A stretch of 64,000 bases of DNA from Datnioides undecimradiatus (GCA_008933995.1 WARS01000046.1:9810526-9874525), one strand, 5' to 3'. Counted from the first letter of the stretch, positions 47,490-61,053 are shown. The notes: generated from the letters alone by a model not told the origin. Translations and numbers: made by a program.

Positions 47490-50400
47490 AGTTTGGTAGA
47501 TTTTTCCTCTTCTGACTTAAAAAAAGGTTTCTTTATTTTTGATGCAACTTTTTTCCTCTTATTTCTCCTCAACACATACTACAAACTAAGGAGATCTGTT
47601 TGCCGGAGAGCTGAACCTGGATCCAACCTGAGGAGCTGAGTGCTCTGACACATCCACTTATGACTCTCCCTGAGTCACAACCCAGCGCTGCTTCCATGAC
47701 TGCGTGTTCGAGGGTGGGGTGGTCACAAGGTTGACCGAGTGGTGACACCCTGCTGTTAATTGCCCTCCGTCTCCATGGTGACAGAAAGTGTGAGAGCAGG
47801 GCATGATAACAAAACAAAATACAAATTAAAAAATCAAAGGTGTTATTGTTAAAAGTATTATCTGCAATTTAAACCAAGATGTTACATTTTGTTACAAGTA
47901 TTATTCCAGTAGTAATCTAATTACAAACTAATACCAGCAATTAGTGATCATAAATGAGAGTGTGTCCTTTTTGGGAAAATAAATGTAATTTGAGACCAGA
48001 TCTTCAAACCATCAAAGGTAAAGACAACGAATGACATTTGACATGCTGTGTGAGCTGGCCTCAGGTCAGCTGACTCTGCCATGTTTATATCCTGTGACAG
48101 GAGGAAACAACTCGTGTGTAGATTGTCTGTAGAAGAACCCCAAGTCCTGGTGGCCATTCCTTGAACCTCTTCCTGGCCATGGACAAGGTCAACATCCTGT
48201 AAAACACACACACACGAGTGCACAGGCATTCGCGCGGCATTAGCTCATTCAATGCTACAAGAGTAGCATTCAATAAGTTGTTCTCAGGGAATCTCGTCTG
48301 GCTTCTTGCCAAACAAGCCTGACCTTTGACCTTTAAAAAAACAAATATCATTGTTCAGAAACCAGGAAACATTTTGGAAAACATGCCTACTTTTGACCTG
48401 AAGACCAAATTTAGACAAACAACACTTTTGAGATACTATTTTAGACTCTTAAGGCAGAAAAATAACACTGGCATTGCATTATTTATTGCCCCAGTCACTA
48501 ATTGTTCTAAACTCTCGTGCCTGAATGGAGATATATCTGGAAAAGAAAACATCCCTTGTTACACAACATGATAAGACAACTTATCACACTATTGTAATCT
48601 GATATTTCCTAATGCATTATATTTCCCACCTAAAGGACCTGACAGTTAACCTTCAGGATGTTGTGAGAGAACTTTTGTTCTCTCAAAAAAGACACACCAA
48701 AGATATTGGACATTCTCACAGTATACACTGATACTCTTGACACTTACGTCCTTGACTTGTCTTTACTGCACTGGTCAAATGTCAATGCAAGAACCTGATG
48801 TAAATGTGTAGTGTATTATCCTGCATATTTCACATGTGCGCCTGCATGTGAGCGGAAGTGTATGTTCACGACATGCAGGAACAGAGTTTCATCATTGTTA
48901 TGTAAGAGTTGTCTGAATGAAGAATTCTCTGATACGTTATCAGGGCTTTTTAGGAAGAACCGGCACCAGACTGACTCAGCTGTAGACAGCAGAGCACATT
49001 AATATAGGGGTGGACGGTAAAAAGTAATTACTATTATTCTTAGTCGTGTTGATTATTGTAGGTACAGTGAATTCTATGTGCAAAGTTGGCTACATTTAAA
49101 AATCAATATTTTATAGTGCTTAAGTAGATTTTTAGGCATTATTACAACCACATTCATCTCAATACAGGAAATAGACAGCTGCTTTCAGTTGCTGCTGTTA
49201 TGAAGCAAACAGGAAGATTTTTTGGACTTTTTCCAACATCTGAGATCATCCTTGACTTTTTTTTTTCAAAGCCAGTTTGGTTTTAACAGAGAGATCTTGT
49301 TTTGAAAAGTTAACTCTCAGGGTGATATGGCATCACTTTCTATGGTAAATACATGTAACAGAATCTCAGTCATCCAGAGTTTCCAACTCAGATATTCTCA
49401 CTTACACTTGATTAATACCAACAGTTACGGGTGTAAGTTTGCATATGGATGGTAAGGACATGCCCTGCCGATATTATGTGTGTGTATGTTGGGTTGTATC
49501 TACAAATCCAAATGTACATCCTTGCTAACAGTAGTCATTTTAACAAAGGACATTCTATCTCTCTTCTTCTCCTGTCAAGTAGACCTTGAGTAATGCAGAC
49601 ACACTTGAAGAAACCTGTCTGTCAAAGTTTAAAGCAGCCTCTTTAGTTCATTCCATGTATTCAAACTCTCTGCAGGACATTGTAGCTTTTCCCGTCTCTT
49701 CAGCATGAGTCAAGAAAGGCCTCAAGATAAAATCCTGCTCCGCTTGTGATTTAAACCTGCTTTTACTGAGACTTTTATTACCCTATAAATGTTAAGCTTA
49801 AAATGTCTTAATTTTCTTTGCGTCTCTTTGCGTAAGAGCTGAGCATTTTTCTGGCAGGCAGTGTTGTCGTCCCTGAGACACAGCACGCTGAAAGAAAACG
49901 GAGGGAACACTGTATCACTTGATGAATGGGCATCTGTTATCTGAACTGGTCAAGGGCCAGGGTGAGGAGAGGATGCGCATAGAGGAGACGGTGGTTATTG
50001 TTTGCTGAACATGTTCCTCTTTGACAAACTGGCAGGATGTATTCTTACGGCTTTAATGCAAAACTGAACATAAACCCACTTATAACAATAAGCCTGACTG
50101 TATTTTTGAAACTGTTAGTCCTGTCACTGTTGCTGACTTGTCTTCATTCCTGACATATAGAAATCATTTTCCATCCCATTCCAACTCTCCAAAGGATCAC
50201 TGTGAAATCCATATCTGACACACCCAAAGTGAAAATATCTGAACTTTCCAATGTTCCTCTATGAGTTATCCAGGACACATCAGCCAAGTCTATTGGACTT
50301 TCTGGTGTTTGACATACAACTATTATTAAAAATCTGTTGAGATTAGCAGAAGAGGAGCGGCACGGACTTAAGAGTCCTGTTTAGTTGAGTCTCCTCTCCA

Positions 50401-51729
50401 AGTGACTCTGCTGCCACCCAGTGGTGACTCTGTTACATACAAGGCTTCATGTTACGAAAGCTACAACTGTTAATAGTTGTCCTTTTTAAGTTAACTGAAG
50501 TCAATATAGTTGACATAAAATGCCACAAGATGTGTTGTCACAAAGATATGTTTTTTTTTAAACTTAAGGCTGAATATGCTTGAACTTCAATACATTCAAT
50601 GTTTATATCTTCATTCATAATCAGAGTTTATTTTCTTCAGTCAGGAAAATACTAGAAGTAATTGCAGCCCCACTTTTGTGTACTACTGCAGAGAGAAGTA
50701 AAAACTGACCTCTAAAAATGAAAGAGTCTGGGTACCATGGTGGATTTCAGTATGATCTCAAGGTCACTGATATTTGACCTGTTATGCCTAAATATGACCT
50801 ATTTGCTGTAGCACATACTGATTAGTTTTTGGTTACTACATTTATATATACACTATGGAAGAACAAAACATAACAAAAAATAATGAAGGTATCGCAGAGT
50901 GCCTACAAGATACAGCCTCAAGATTAAGTAACTCTGTGTTTCATTAAGACTCATATCATTTAGTTTATCCAGTCCCTCGTGTTGTATGCAGTATTACAAC
51001 TCTATTTTCTTTTCATTTTTAAAAAAAAATGAGAACACAGTGAACTTGGAGTTTCTGTGGCCTAGTTGCTGATCCAGGTGGCTCCAAAATTACAATGGAC
51101 AGTTTGCACACAGTAGACTATTGTTTGAAAAGACAACACTGAATATCTTTTGATTCAGAAACACAGTTTACATTCTCCCTCACTTGACCTCTGAAACACA
51201 GAGAGCCTGTGCACACTCCACATGCCCTAGCATAGTTAACGTCACTGTTAAAATAGGTCATAACATGAGGAAACGCATCACTCATGACTTTATTTCAACC
51301 TGCTATAACATTATGATGCTGCTTATAGTAATTGAAACAATGAAACACTTTGATACACATGTTAGTGGTTGTCTAATACTTGTACACATGTTCAAACATT
51401 ACCTTTGATTAAATTATATATGCAGGGATTTTACTTGTAATGGAGTATTTTTGCATTTATGTAAGTAAAGACTGATATTGATGCTTTCAGTTGGTTTGGT
51501 TTTGTTGTAGTCCAGAGTTAGAATAGTCCATGTTGCTCCTACTTTACACTTGTAATAACTGAGCCATCTGTGGCTTAAGTCCTATTAACAATATTTTCCT
51601 CTCAATAATAAATACAATGTTTTCCCTAAGACACTGTACCTGAGATTCTGATTATTTATTCGATATTTTCCAACAATAAAGCAGGAATTGTAGCTCGGTG
51701 GTTATTTTAAATCAGCTTCAAAAATACGG

Positions 51730-51905
51730 ACATTTTGGGAGATATGTTTATTTTCTATCTGGCAGAGAGTTTTGAGATAAGAAGATTGATACCACTGTCA
51801 TATGTGTGCTGAGTATAAAGCTTCACTCTGCAGCTGGCTAGCTTAGCTTAGCATAAAGACTGAAACAGGTGGAAACAGCTAGCCCACCAACAGTAACTAA
51901 ATCCA
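51730..51905. repeat. Dispersed repeat, acanthomorph SINE-like type
   Basis: 'cattttgggagatatg', 'gagagttttgagataagaag', 'attgataccactgtcat', 'gcttagcttagcataaagac' and 'ctaaatccacctaccagca' appear in the order of a very abundant fish repeat (gagaagattgataccactctcatgtc ... gcttagcataaagactggaaacag). Well preserved. Confidence 0.75.
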
Positions 51906-53477
51906 CCTACCAGCAGGTTCATTCATTAATTTGTTAATTTTGCTTATTACAACTGCTCTGTATATCATTGTGGCTACTTAGGAACCGTGTTAAACAAACA
52001 GTAGAGTTTGTAGTGTTGACCAAGCTTGGGCTATACACACCCACATTGAAATTGGGGGCCTACTTTGGCAAAAAAAGGGTGACAACACCTGTATGTGTGG
52101 GCTTTAATAAATCAGTCTGAAAAAAAGTCAAACACAGCTGACCTTCTTCTAACTCCACTCCTCCAAACACCACTGCATTTGTTCTTCCACCAAGGTCTCA
52201 TGAAAGATTTGCCTGTGGTCATTATCAGACAAGTTCTTATTTTACTTTGTCTACTTCAACCTCTGCATCGCTCAGCTGGTTACAAGAGAACCGCATGTTC
52301 ACCAACCTGCTCAGTTTTCACTTCCAAAACAGAACAAATGATTTTGATTTAATTTTATCTCATAAATTGATATGGAGCTTTGCCAGGGGTTTACTGAGGT
52401 CACCAAAATCAGAGATGAGTTGTAAAGGCAAGAAGTCAAGATGAAGTAGTTCGCCTTTTAAGGCTTGGTCTCTGGTGCTGGCAAATAACGCCTTTCTCTT
52501 CCCAACCACACCACCCTAGTTTGTATTTTCTTTCCATTCTCACAATTTCCAAACATCGTTTTACTCAAGTGATGTCTGAGAATTTTACGATGCTTTTTCC
52601 CCCTCACATTTGTAGCTTTACTCTCCATGATCAGTATACATATGTTCATTTTCTAAAAGTGTCCCCTTTGATGATATTTGGTGGGGTTGAACATAACACA
52701 ATACAAGATTAACTAAGGCTGTTTTCTGCTCGTAAATTTTATCCTTGGTTACTCTGTACGGATATTTTCTTAATTTTTATTTATTTATTTATTTTTTACT
52801 GAGGCAGTTTTGAGGTTTGTATCTATAGTAAACAATATCTAAACCATTTGTCAGATTTATCAACTGAAGGAGATTTTTTATTCTGTTGGTTTTGACATGT
52901 CCAAGTCAGTACAATCTTGTTGCTTTCCTCCCCTGCCTCTTACACAAACCACAGGTTTCAGTCTGAGTTAGCAGAGGGTAAGATTTTGCTGTTGTCAGCC
53001 TCCAGGATCATGCGTTTGTCTATATCTTTGTTTCCCTTGGGTAGTCGTAACCAGAGGAAATCAGACTCAAAGTTCATCTCAGTATTATAGCAGCTGACTT
53101 TGCACATGTATATTAACTCATAAAATTTAAATGTACATTGCAAGACACAGTAACAAACACAGGATATTAGACGCCTTAAATGTAACAAAATGTTGATGCA
53201 CTAATGTTAACGTTAACTATCTAAAGCTGTACTGAACTAACAGGTTAGACACACGTAAATCAGGCTTCGTTTACAGCTTGAAATGAACATGTATTACATG
53301 TAACTAAAGCTAAACATTTTATCAGTTAGTTCAGTCTATTATTGATGCAACTCTGTAGTGATCTTTTCTCATGTGAAAATTATTTCATATTGAAATACTA
53401 CGTGGTTATGCAGATGTGTGTTAAGTTTTATGGCTGAGAAACTGAAACTATATTTAATACAGTAAATCTGATTCTAA

Positions 53478-53478
<1 letters not shown>

Positions 53479-53515
<37 letters not shown>
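53479..53515. repeat. (TG)n microsatellite
   Basis: About 18 pure units; a second TG array follows about 100 bp downstream. Confidence 0.95.
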
Positions 53516-53516
<1 letters not shown>

Positions 53517-53613
53517 TTCCCTGTGGGTTACAAGTTTAGGTGTTAAGCTGCTGCTGACCCTTAGCCGCAGCAGCCTTTCAAGTCCAGCTGGGGGCTTTCC
53601 CCATCTCATTTCC

Positions 53614-53615
<2 letters not shown>

Positions 53616-53666
<51 letters not shown>
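53616..53666. repeat. (TG)n microsatellite
   Basis: About 25 pure units, same orientation as the array at 53479. Confidence 0.95.
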
Positions 53667-53669
<3 letters not shown>

Positions 53670-53899
53670 CTCATCATTGCTTACTGATCATTCATTACTG
53701 ATGTCTATAAATAAGAATAAAAAGAGGAATGTGTCTGAAAACAAATATTATTCCAACTTTATGGGCAACAGTGTATATCCAGGTTCACTGTGGTGCAGAC
53801 CATGATACCAAACAGCACAGTGACTACTTTTCACCCTTTAAATAGGCAGACTGACAGCTGTGATGCTAATAATCTAGTTTAACATGTCACAATGGTCAA

Positions 53900-54135
53900 A
53901 TCATTTTATTATCTTTTCTAGGGGTACCATCATTTTTGTCCAGGCCAGTTTCATTAGTTTGTTTTTTTAAATGATTATGTTAAACCATAATTCAAAAGCA
54001 ATGTCTGATAGTCAATTAGTCAATGTTCAGTAAATTACTGTTTATTGTTACTTTTGTCAGTTTCAAGTTGTTTCAATGACCATTGTGGGTTTTTCTTTCT
54101 TTAGTGGAAGGGTACCAATAAATTTGTCAATGTCT
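53900..54135. repeat. Relic of a dispersed DNA-transposon-type repeat
   Basis: 'ggggtaccatcatttttgtc', 'caggccagtttcattag', 'aattcaaaagcaatgtctga', 'gaccattgtgggtttttctt' and 'gggtaccaataaatttgtc' make up a sequence seen many times in fish genomes, ending near a 'gggtaccaa' boundary typical of that family. Classification is uncertain. Confidence 0.5.
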
Positions 54136-54841
54136 GTATATATAAGTCATGGTGAATATAATAATAACAATATAAAGTGATTATAATATAACGTAAAAGT
54201 GACACCAGTCATAATGCTGCATCTTGCTGTAGGACATTATATAATACATTATATAATACAACATTATATAATTGTTGTTAAGATAAATGTTAGTGAAGAG
54301 TCTGTGTGTGATGAGAAGTGAAAACCGGTAGAGAAATGTGACCTGGCAGTTGGAATACGTCACTGTAAAACTGTATGTTTTGTCAAAAATGCCCATAAAG
54401 TTTCCTAAAATATAAGGTTCATGTGTAAATGCAGCTTTTGGCCCCCATTAACCACCACTAATACTGATTGCTTTCCAAGTCTCATGCTACACAGAACATG
54501 CTGTGGAAAAAATATACATTTATAGTAAACAAACCAAGAACAACCAGTCACTGAGCAGAGCAAAGAATTTTATAGAGCATTGTTGTAAAGGCCTTTGAGT
54601 GTTAATGAGTAGGAACAAAGTTTTAAAAATAAAACTCAAATAATATTTGACCAGGACACTGTAAAGCAGATTTTATTCAGACTTTGGAACTAAAATAAAT
54701 TATTTATTTTTGCACGTTAACATACATGACTAATGTATGACAATACATTTATAATGTTTTATCATTTTATACGTATCTTTTAAAAACACACACATGCAAA
54801 CCAGCAGCATATAGAGCTCAAAACCACAGTGCATCTGCACC

Positions 54842-54844
<3 letters not shown>

Positions 54845-54876
<32 letters not shown>
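54845..54876. repeat. (CA)n microsatellite
   Basis: About 16 units. Confidence 0.95.
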
Positions 54877-54878
<2 letters not shown>

Positions 54879-55232
54879 GTGACTCAGGTACAGACGTGAC
54901 CCCACTCTTCTTTTCTTGTGATCTGTTCTTACTGAGAAGCTTTGACCACAGAACCGCAAAATTTGTTTGCATGCTGGGTAGTTTCAGCTTATTTGTCATG
55001 GAACCTGCTTTACCACCCATGCTTTCAGCCACACACAAAACCAATTTTTGTTCCACCCCCAATAGGGACATTTCTGTTTGACATAATGCATCCCCTAGCC
55101 CCTTACCCTGACATTAGCCATCATAACTACCTTACCTTAACCCTAACCTTTACCTTACTAAATCGGAACTATCAAAAAGCACAATAGTCCCCACATGGTT
55201 TTAAAACCCACGCTACACATGTGTGTTTGCAT

Positions 55233-55285
<53 letters not shown>

Positions 55286-55364
55286 CACACACACCCACAC
55301 ACACACACACACACACATACACACACACACACCCACCCACCCACATACACACACAAACACACAC
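55233..55364. repeat. Long (CA)n-rich tract upstream of the chemokine gene
   Basis: About 130 bp of CA repeats with CCCA, ATGC and ATA interruptions, ending 116 nt before the chemokine start codon. Confidence 0.95.
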
Positions 55365-55480
55365 GTCTAGCAGCATGATAAAAGTGGGGGACTGTGTGTG
55401 AAGCGGACAGAAAGGAAGCAGACACCTTTAATTCGACAACACAGACAAACAAGTAAGAGACCAGAGAAGCGACCACTGTG

Positions 55481-56631
55481 ATGATGATGATGAAGAACGC
55501 CATCATTCTGGTGCCATGTGTCTTGCTTGTCTTATGTCTCATTGTCGAGGCATCTCAAAGTAAGTTCTCTACATTCGTCTTACTTTTTTCCTTAAATGAT
55601 CTTTGCTTTTAGCTGTTTTTAGTTCATTTCTTAATATACCTTAATATAAAAGCTACAATTAATCAGCAACGGGCTCCATTACCTTAGAAGATAAGACCCT
55701 GAAAATGACCAGTAGCTAGAGGGAGAGTCTAAAAGATTCTCATCAGTTAAAGCATTGCTAACAGTAACTGGTTTAAAAACAATAAAATCTTGCAGTGGAT
55801 TTATATATCTTCACAAATACTGCTAAGTTGAGGCCATTTAATTATTTAATTTTAACCAATTCAATTGTTTTTGTCATGACAAAGATCGTATCAGAATAAA
55901 GGGTTAAAGCTGCTTTTAAAGTCCCACAACATGTTTGAGTGTTCGCTAAAGGATACAAAGTTTTAGAAATGACAATTTTACATCAGTGTAATGGTTTTGT
56001 GTATAATGTAGTGTATTTTTTTGGCTTTTAATCTCTTTAGGTCCATAACATTTCTGTTTCTTTCTTGATTTCCCAGGCAGCTGGGGCCCAGATGAGTGCT
56101 GTTTTAAGTTTGTCTCCAAACAACTGCCTAAGAACAAGGTGGTGAGCTACAGATACACGCACAGTCAGTGTTCAGAGGACGCAGTGCTGTGAGTGTTTCA
56201 TTTTCCTGTTATTGAACTTCAGCCTTATAAACTCAGAGTTAATATCAATCATCTTCACTGGCCTTATGATTAAATATATTGTACAGAAAAACTGACTCAA
56301 GTTTTAATGTCTTTTAATATAATAATGTGCAGAGAACAAATGCACAGGAAACATACCCGCACTGTTTAATTATTATATACAGGCATGAGATTATGAGTAT
56401 AGATTTGCAAATGGTAACAAATGTACAGGATCCACATTAATATTTATTACACATGTGAGTTCAAAAGAAAAATAGACATTGAATGTCAGTTTTTGAATGA
56501 AAACATGAAGACTGTCACTTGACACGTCAACAATGTTTGTCTGTTTCAGTTTAACGGTGAAGAAAGGTTATGAACTCTGTGCCCGTCCCTCTGACAAGTG
56601 GGTCAAGAACATCATCAAGGCCATGGAATGA
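55481..56631 (+). CDS. CC chemokine, complete, 3 exons
   Basis: Secreted small cytokine that attracts leukocytes through G-protein-coupled receptors. Exons 55481-55559, 56077-56188 and 56550-56631, 273 nt, 90 aa, with the three-exon layout and phases usual for CC chemokines. Residues 1 to about 24 are a signal peptide (KNAIILVPCVLLVLCLIVEA). The mature part has adjacent cysteines in DECCFKF, a third in SQC and a fourth in ELC, then a basic KKG turn and the C-terminal helix WVKNIIKAME. Four consecutive in-frame ATGs start the ORF; I chose the first. The subtype cannot be settled by reading, because fish CC chemokines lack simple one-to-one human orthologues. Confidence 0.92.
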
Positions 56632-56798
56632 ACCATGAGCAGGTCTGGGTGCAGAGAGCCCGACTGACACAGCGCATGTTTTAACAGGGCACACTTAAGC
56701 TGACCGAGCCGAGCAGAAGTGATGGTGAAGCTGAAACCTGCGATCCATTTTCATAGCTTTCACTATTTTTATACAGAATAGTTTTGTAGTAGCTTAAA

Positions 56799-56804
56799 AA
56801 TAAA
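56799..56804 (+). promoter_or_regulatory. Chemokine gene poly(A) signal AATAAA
   Basis: Canonical hexamer 168 nt past the chemokine stop codon, followed by T-rich sequence. Confidence 0.65.
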
Positions 56805-58544
56805 TGCAAAATATCTTTTTATATCTTTTTATAATCTATCTCTTCCTTTTCCTATTTGAATGTGGTTTACATATAAGCTATTTTACAGTCCAAACTTGTT
56901 TCATGGCATACTATTAAAAAAAACATGTATGGCAAAGTATGTTTTCTTTTTTCATGTTAGCCAAACTTACACATTGCTGCTCATTTCAATTTATGCACAT
57001 CAAAGTTGTCAATTAAACAAACGTCAGAGCTTATGTGGTTCTGGCAGTGAAAGCCACAGGAAATGCACATCTGCACCACAAAAGCTTGATATGCAGACAC
57101 AGAGTCAGCCTGATTTGGCTCACCAGAAAAACATTTGTCAGAATAAGTTTTGTTTTAGTTTTTTTTTGTAAAAAAAAAATTACTTATTTCTGTATAAATG
57201 AGTGACGAACTACCCTGAAATTGCATGTGGTGGCTGTCTGTGACCAACAGATGTCGCTCTTATCTCTTCACCTTCTCTAAGATACAAAAACATTACATAG
57301 TGGTTTCCAAAGCTCTGCCTCAGCCGCAGCAAAGTGAAGAATTGTTTAATCTCATTCCTGATTATACTCTTGAGTACAGTACATCAGTGAGATGGTGTCT
57401 GAAGTATCACAACTTTGTTTTTTTTTTCATTTCACCAAGACATTGATGTTGACAATACATTACAGGCCAAACTCATTCAGTGAAATCCTGCCCATGTTAC
57501 ATACACATTATGAGCAACAGTTTCATTAATCACTAGCATTTTAATATAGAAGTGGAGCCTCTTCTTAATATACAGTCTGTTAGTTAAGTCCACTGTCTCC
57601 AGACCTTATGACTAAACAAGACACGATAAATCTGAGGAGTTGTGAGATAATAATTGCGTGAAGAAATTAGATTAAAAAAAAGAAAAGTTTTGGTACACAT
57701 TTTGTGAAATATTTACCATATTGGGCCACAAACAATTATTTAAATGAAACCATCCAAGTGTTTTTGATAGGAAAATATCACCCTGGTAGATCTGCAAACA
57801 CCAAGTCGACATCAGAAACTGTCACAAGCCAAATAGGCTTTGAAAGACTGGTTTAATTCTTAACAATGTATTTTATTTCAGCTTTGCATATTGTAATGGA
57901 AAAATACAACGTAACATCTTAGACACATGCCAGATAAATGTAGTAGAATATGAAAAAAATTATATATTTAAAACTTATTCAATATAATATTTGAATAAAG
58001 GTCTTATTACTAGTAATTACTGCAGCAGCTTCGCTTTGTTACTCTCCATCACCAACAGTCACAAACCTGAAGTATATCAACTGGCCCACATACATTTGTA
58101 GGAGGTTTTTAAGATGTAGTAATACATAAACACATGCAGTGGTTACTGAAGCCATAAAACAGTGAGTCAATGACCTCACACTGAAAAAGCTTCAATGTTG
58201 TTAAGCTCAAAGAGCAGTTCTGTCTTTCCAGCATGTTCCTGCTGCTTTATCCAAACAATAAAAGTGAGTGTTTGTTCATAAAAAAGCTGAATGAAAACCT
58301 GATCTGCTGTGGTGCATTTGTGCAGGGAATTCATGTGGTGTTAAAGGAGACAGAGGGAAAAGAAAAGGAGGGTGTGAACAGTGCAGGCGATGATACAGTC
58401 CGGGGGTGAGCGACACAATGGGATGTCATCAGAAGAGCTCACACACACATGTGAACACACGTACGTATATAAATAACCAGTGTGTGATGTCAGCTTTTCC
58501 TGACAGATGGGATCAACATAAATTAAAGCCTGAGAGAACAAGGG

Positions 58545-58576
<32 letters not shown>
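58545..58576. repeat. (TG)n microsatellite
   Basis: About 16 units. Confidence 0.95.
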
Positions 58577-58579
<3 letters not shown>

Positions 58580-59084
58580 AGCAATAAGGCAGACAGGAAA
58601 GAGAAAGAGTAAAAGAGGTTCACACATTCAAATGTTTTTATGTGACCAGACCAGTGCCTCTCACTCACACACCTCACACAGACACACACACACACACTCA
58701 CGCAATTAAACTATGCTCACCATTATCATCACATCAACAAGTTGTCTAAATCACCTGTCTAATGATGATCATTTATGACTAACCCAACAGAATTACATTT
58801 CTGAGTCACTCAGAACCAAAATGTCACTTTAAGACGGCTGCCATATAACTTTTCTTGTCACGTTGTCATGGTAATAAGCATCAGCACATTACACTGCATG
58901 CCTTTGGCTGAACAATCCAATGATGATTGAGTTCAGTGGTCCAGATTTCTCAGAGTCCTGTGCTGTTCAGACGCACGATAATGCTGCTTTGCATGACAAA
59001 TAAAAAGTAAAGCCACCTTCTACAGCAGCTATCTTGTGTGTTTCAAAGGAGATGAAAAGGAAATTAAAAGTGGGAATTGAACAG

Positions 59085-59455
59085 AAATTAAGAGAGAGTG
59101 AGAGAGAGAGATGAGAAAGACGGGGGGGGGGATAGAGAAGGGACCAAAAACCTAGAGATCAATATCTTCTGTATAATTACCTACAGCTTCCTGGGTTGCT
59201 AGGATACCAAATAGAGATGATAGAGAGGAAGAGAAGAAGAAGATGAGACAGACAGAGAGAGAGAAAGGCAGAGAATAATTTCAAGGTTGCGCTGATTTTC
59301 ATTGTGGTTTTGCCTCATGTGTTTGAGCTCGCAGTGGAGAAGAGGAAGGGGAGGAAGAGGAGGTGGAAGAGTGAGATAGAGGGAGTTAAATGAAAGTCAG
59401 AGATAGAGTTAGGGGAGGAAGGGGAGGGGTGGTGGGGTGAGGGGACAGAAAGATA
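59085..59455. repeat. Purine-rich (GA) low-complexity tract
   Basis: A long GA-dominated plus strand including a run of nine G's near 59123-59131. It is followed by a pyrimidine-rich block (59515-59760). Confidence 0.75.
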
Positions 59456-60049
59456 TGTCTGATCTTCAGGGGATTGGGTTGCATGAATAATTACTGAGAT
59501 ATTGACACTGCCTGTCTCTTCACCGTCCGTTCATCGTCCTGACTGCCCTCCGTTCATTTTTTTATCCTTTCTAATCCCACGTCCACCTCGTCCTGGCCTC
59601 CTTTTACCTCTCTTTCCTCCATGTCTTGATACATGTCTTTAAGTTGTTTCTTTCCATCCTTTCTACCTTATCTTCATTCATCTTCTTCATTTCTTTCCCT
59701 TTTCTCTCTTTTGTACCTTCTCTGTCATCCTCGCTTTCATGTCTCTTTCTTTACCAACCAATATCTCCATCTGTAGCGATAAATCTGGCTATACATGCAC
59801 AGCAGTGAGCAACAATTAGGTTTGAAAACATGCTTTACAATGTTAAATCATCAGCTGTGATCAGCTTTTATGGGGACACTTGCAAATGGTTCTAAATCTC
59901 TCTCTACTCACTTAATTATCTTAAGAATGTATGAATGAACCATGTCCATCATATACATGAATAATCTGAATGAGAGCCGAAGGGATTTATTGCTTATCAT
60001 TCGGGTGCACTGAATAACAGCTTGTTGAATGTAGCTCATATAACGGGAA

Positions 60050-60842
60050 CATTAGATCGGTGCACTGTTCCTTTAAATGGAGGGAGAGGACGGGGAGCAG
60101 AGGGAGGTAAAGAGAAGGAGAGAGAGAGAGGGAGATGTAGTAGAAAAAGGGGGTTGTTGTGTGCACTTTGTCTTGGAGAGGTGTGTGTGGGCTGAGCGTG
60201 ATTTGACAGAAAGAAAGAAAAGAAAAGAAAATAAAGACGAGAAAGTGACTTCAGAGGAAATTGCTGAAGAGAGCGGCACATCTCTCGAGGATTTTTTAAG
60301 GAGGAACTGTAACTGATTCAACATTCCTTAAGAACATGTTGGACATGGAAACAAATGGCACACATCACTGACCTCTGATGAGACAGTGTGCACTTTTAAG
60401 GATCTAAACGGATTTGAATGAAGATAAGTCAACAGTATAGAGGAAGTTTTTCCATGAAAATCTTTTTGCTTTACTTCAGACTTGTTTCTTAGTAGAACAT
60501 CCGAGAGGAATTTCAAAGAAATTGTTGGAGATAACTGTTCTCCACTGAAATCTACTGCTGGAAATCAACAGGACAATCTTTTGATCAGTCTGAAGGTTTT
60601 TAAAATTGACTTTGGGAAAATATTACAGGATACTCTCTTGTATTCCTCTGGAAAACGTTTTTTTACTGCTTATTCTATGGACGTGCATTGATTTTTTAAA
60701 AATAATTTTTCCATAGACTTACATCTCTTTTAAACATTTTGTTGGTGTCGGTTGTTAGTGAATGTGACATAAGTGCTGACTTGTGATCTAATTGTCAAAG
60801 GATACAAGATCGTTCAACAGTGATTAATTTATCTGAAGAGAG
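60050..60842 (+). promoter_or_regulatory. stum: Probable stum 5' leader / promoter region
   Basis: An A- and GA-rich stretch before the stum start codon. A 79-codon ATG-started frame (60077-60316) with favourable context lies in it and would be an upstream ORF if transcribed. The transcription start cannot be placed by reading. Confidence 0.35.
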
Positions 60843-61053
60843 ATGGCACAGAAAGAAGGGGGTACAGAGCAGGGCCGTGTTAAAACCGGGGACAATCTTG
60901 GGGCCAAACCTGTGGCTGGGGCCCCCATTGCAGGTGGAGGAGTGGTGGTGGAGGTCAGGGAGAAGAAGGGACCTCTGCGGGCTGCAATACCCACAATGCC
61001 TTTCCCTCTGGCTGTCATCTGTCTGTTTCTGAACACCTTCATACCTGGACTTG
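60843..61053 (+). CDS. stum: Stum (mechanosensory transduction mediator homologue), first coding exon, partial
   Basis: The exon encodes 70 residues plus one base, ending at a GTGAGT donor. The second half ([17 protein letters not shown], then [14 protein letters not shown]) is nearly identical to human STUM, a small membrane protein related to Drosophila stum. The N-terminal 35 residues are Gly/Ala-rich and divergent, as expected for this family. The hydrophobic [15 protein letters not shown] is the start of the first membrane segment. No second exon is found in the remaining 2.9 kb, so the gene continues beyond the window. The start has A at -3 and G at +4. Confidence 0.9.

Larger units (their letters stand above)
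44861..55480. other. Gene-poor intergenic region
   Basis: About 10.6 kb between ehd3 and the chemokine gene with no supportable coding exon. It holds long CA/TG microsatellites (46318-46372, 47441-47488, 53479-53515, 53616-53666, 54845-54876, 55233-55364), a Tc1-like transposon relic (about 46790-47290) and two other dispersed-repeat relics (51730-51905, 53900-54135). Open frames through the microsatellites are repeat artefacts. Confidence 0.7.
56820..60050. other. Intergenic region between chemokine and stum
   Basis: No supportable exon. Contains a (TG)n tract (58545-58576) and a long purine-rich, GA-dominated stretch (59085-59455), followed by a pyrimidine-rich one (59515-59760). 57225-57440 may be old repeat but I could not name it. 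Confidence 0.65.

Noticed and set aside
55158..55542. Minus- and plus-strand ORFs of 60-109 aa made of Cys/Val or His/Thr repeats
   Set aside because: They are translations of the CA/TG microsatellite; no stop codon occurs in such repeats, so openness carries no coding signal. The same applies to frames at 394-861, 34576-34954, 53482-53805 and 19252-19533.
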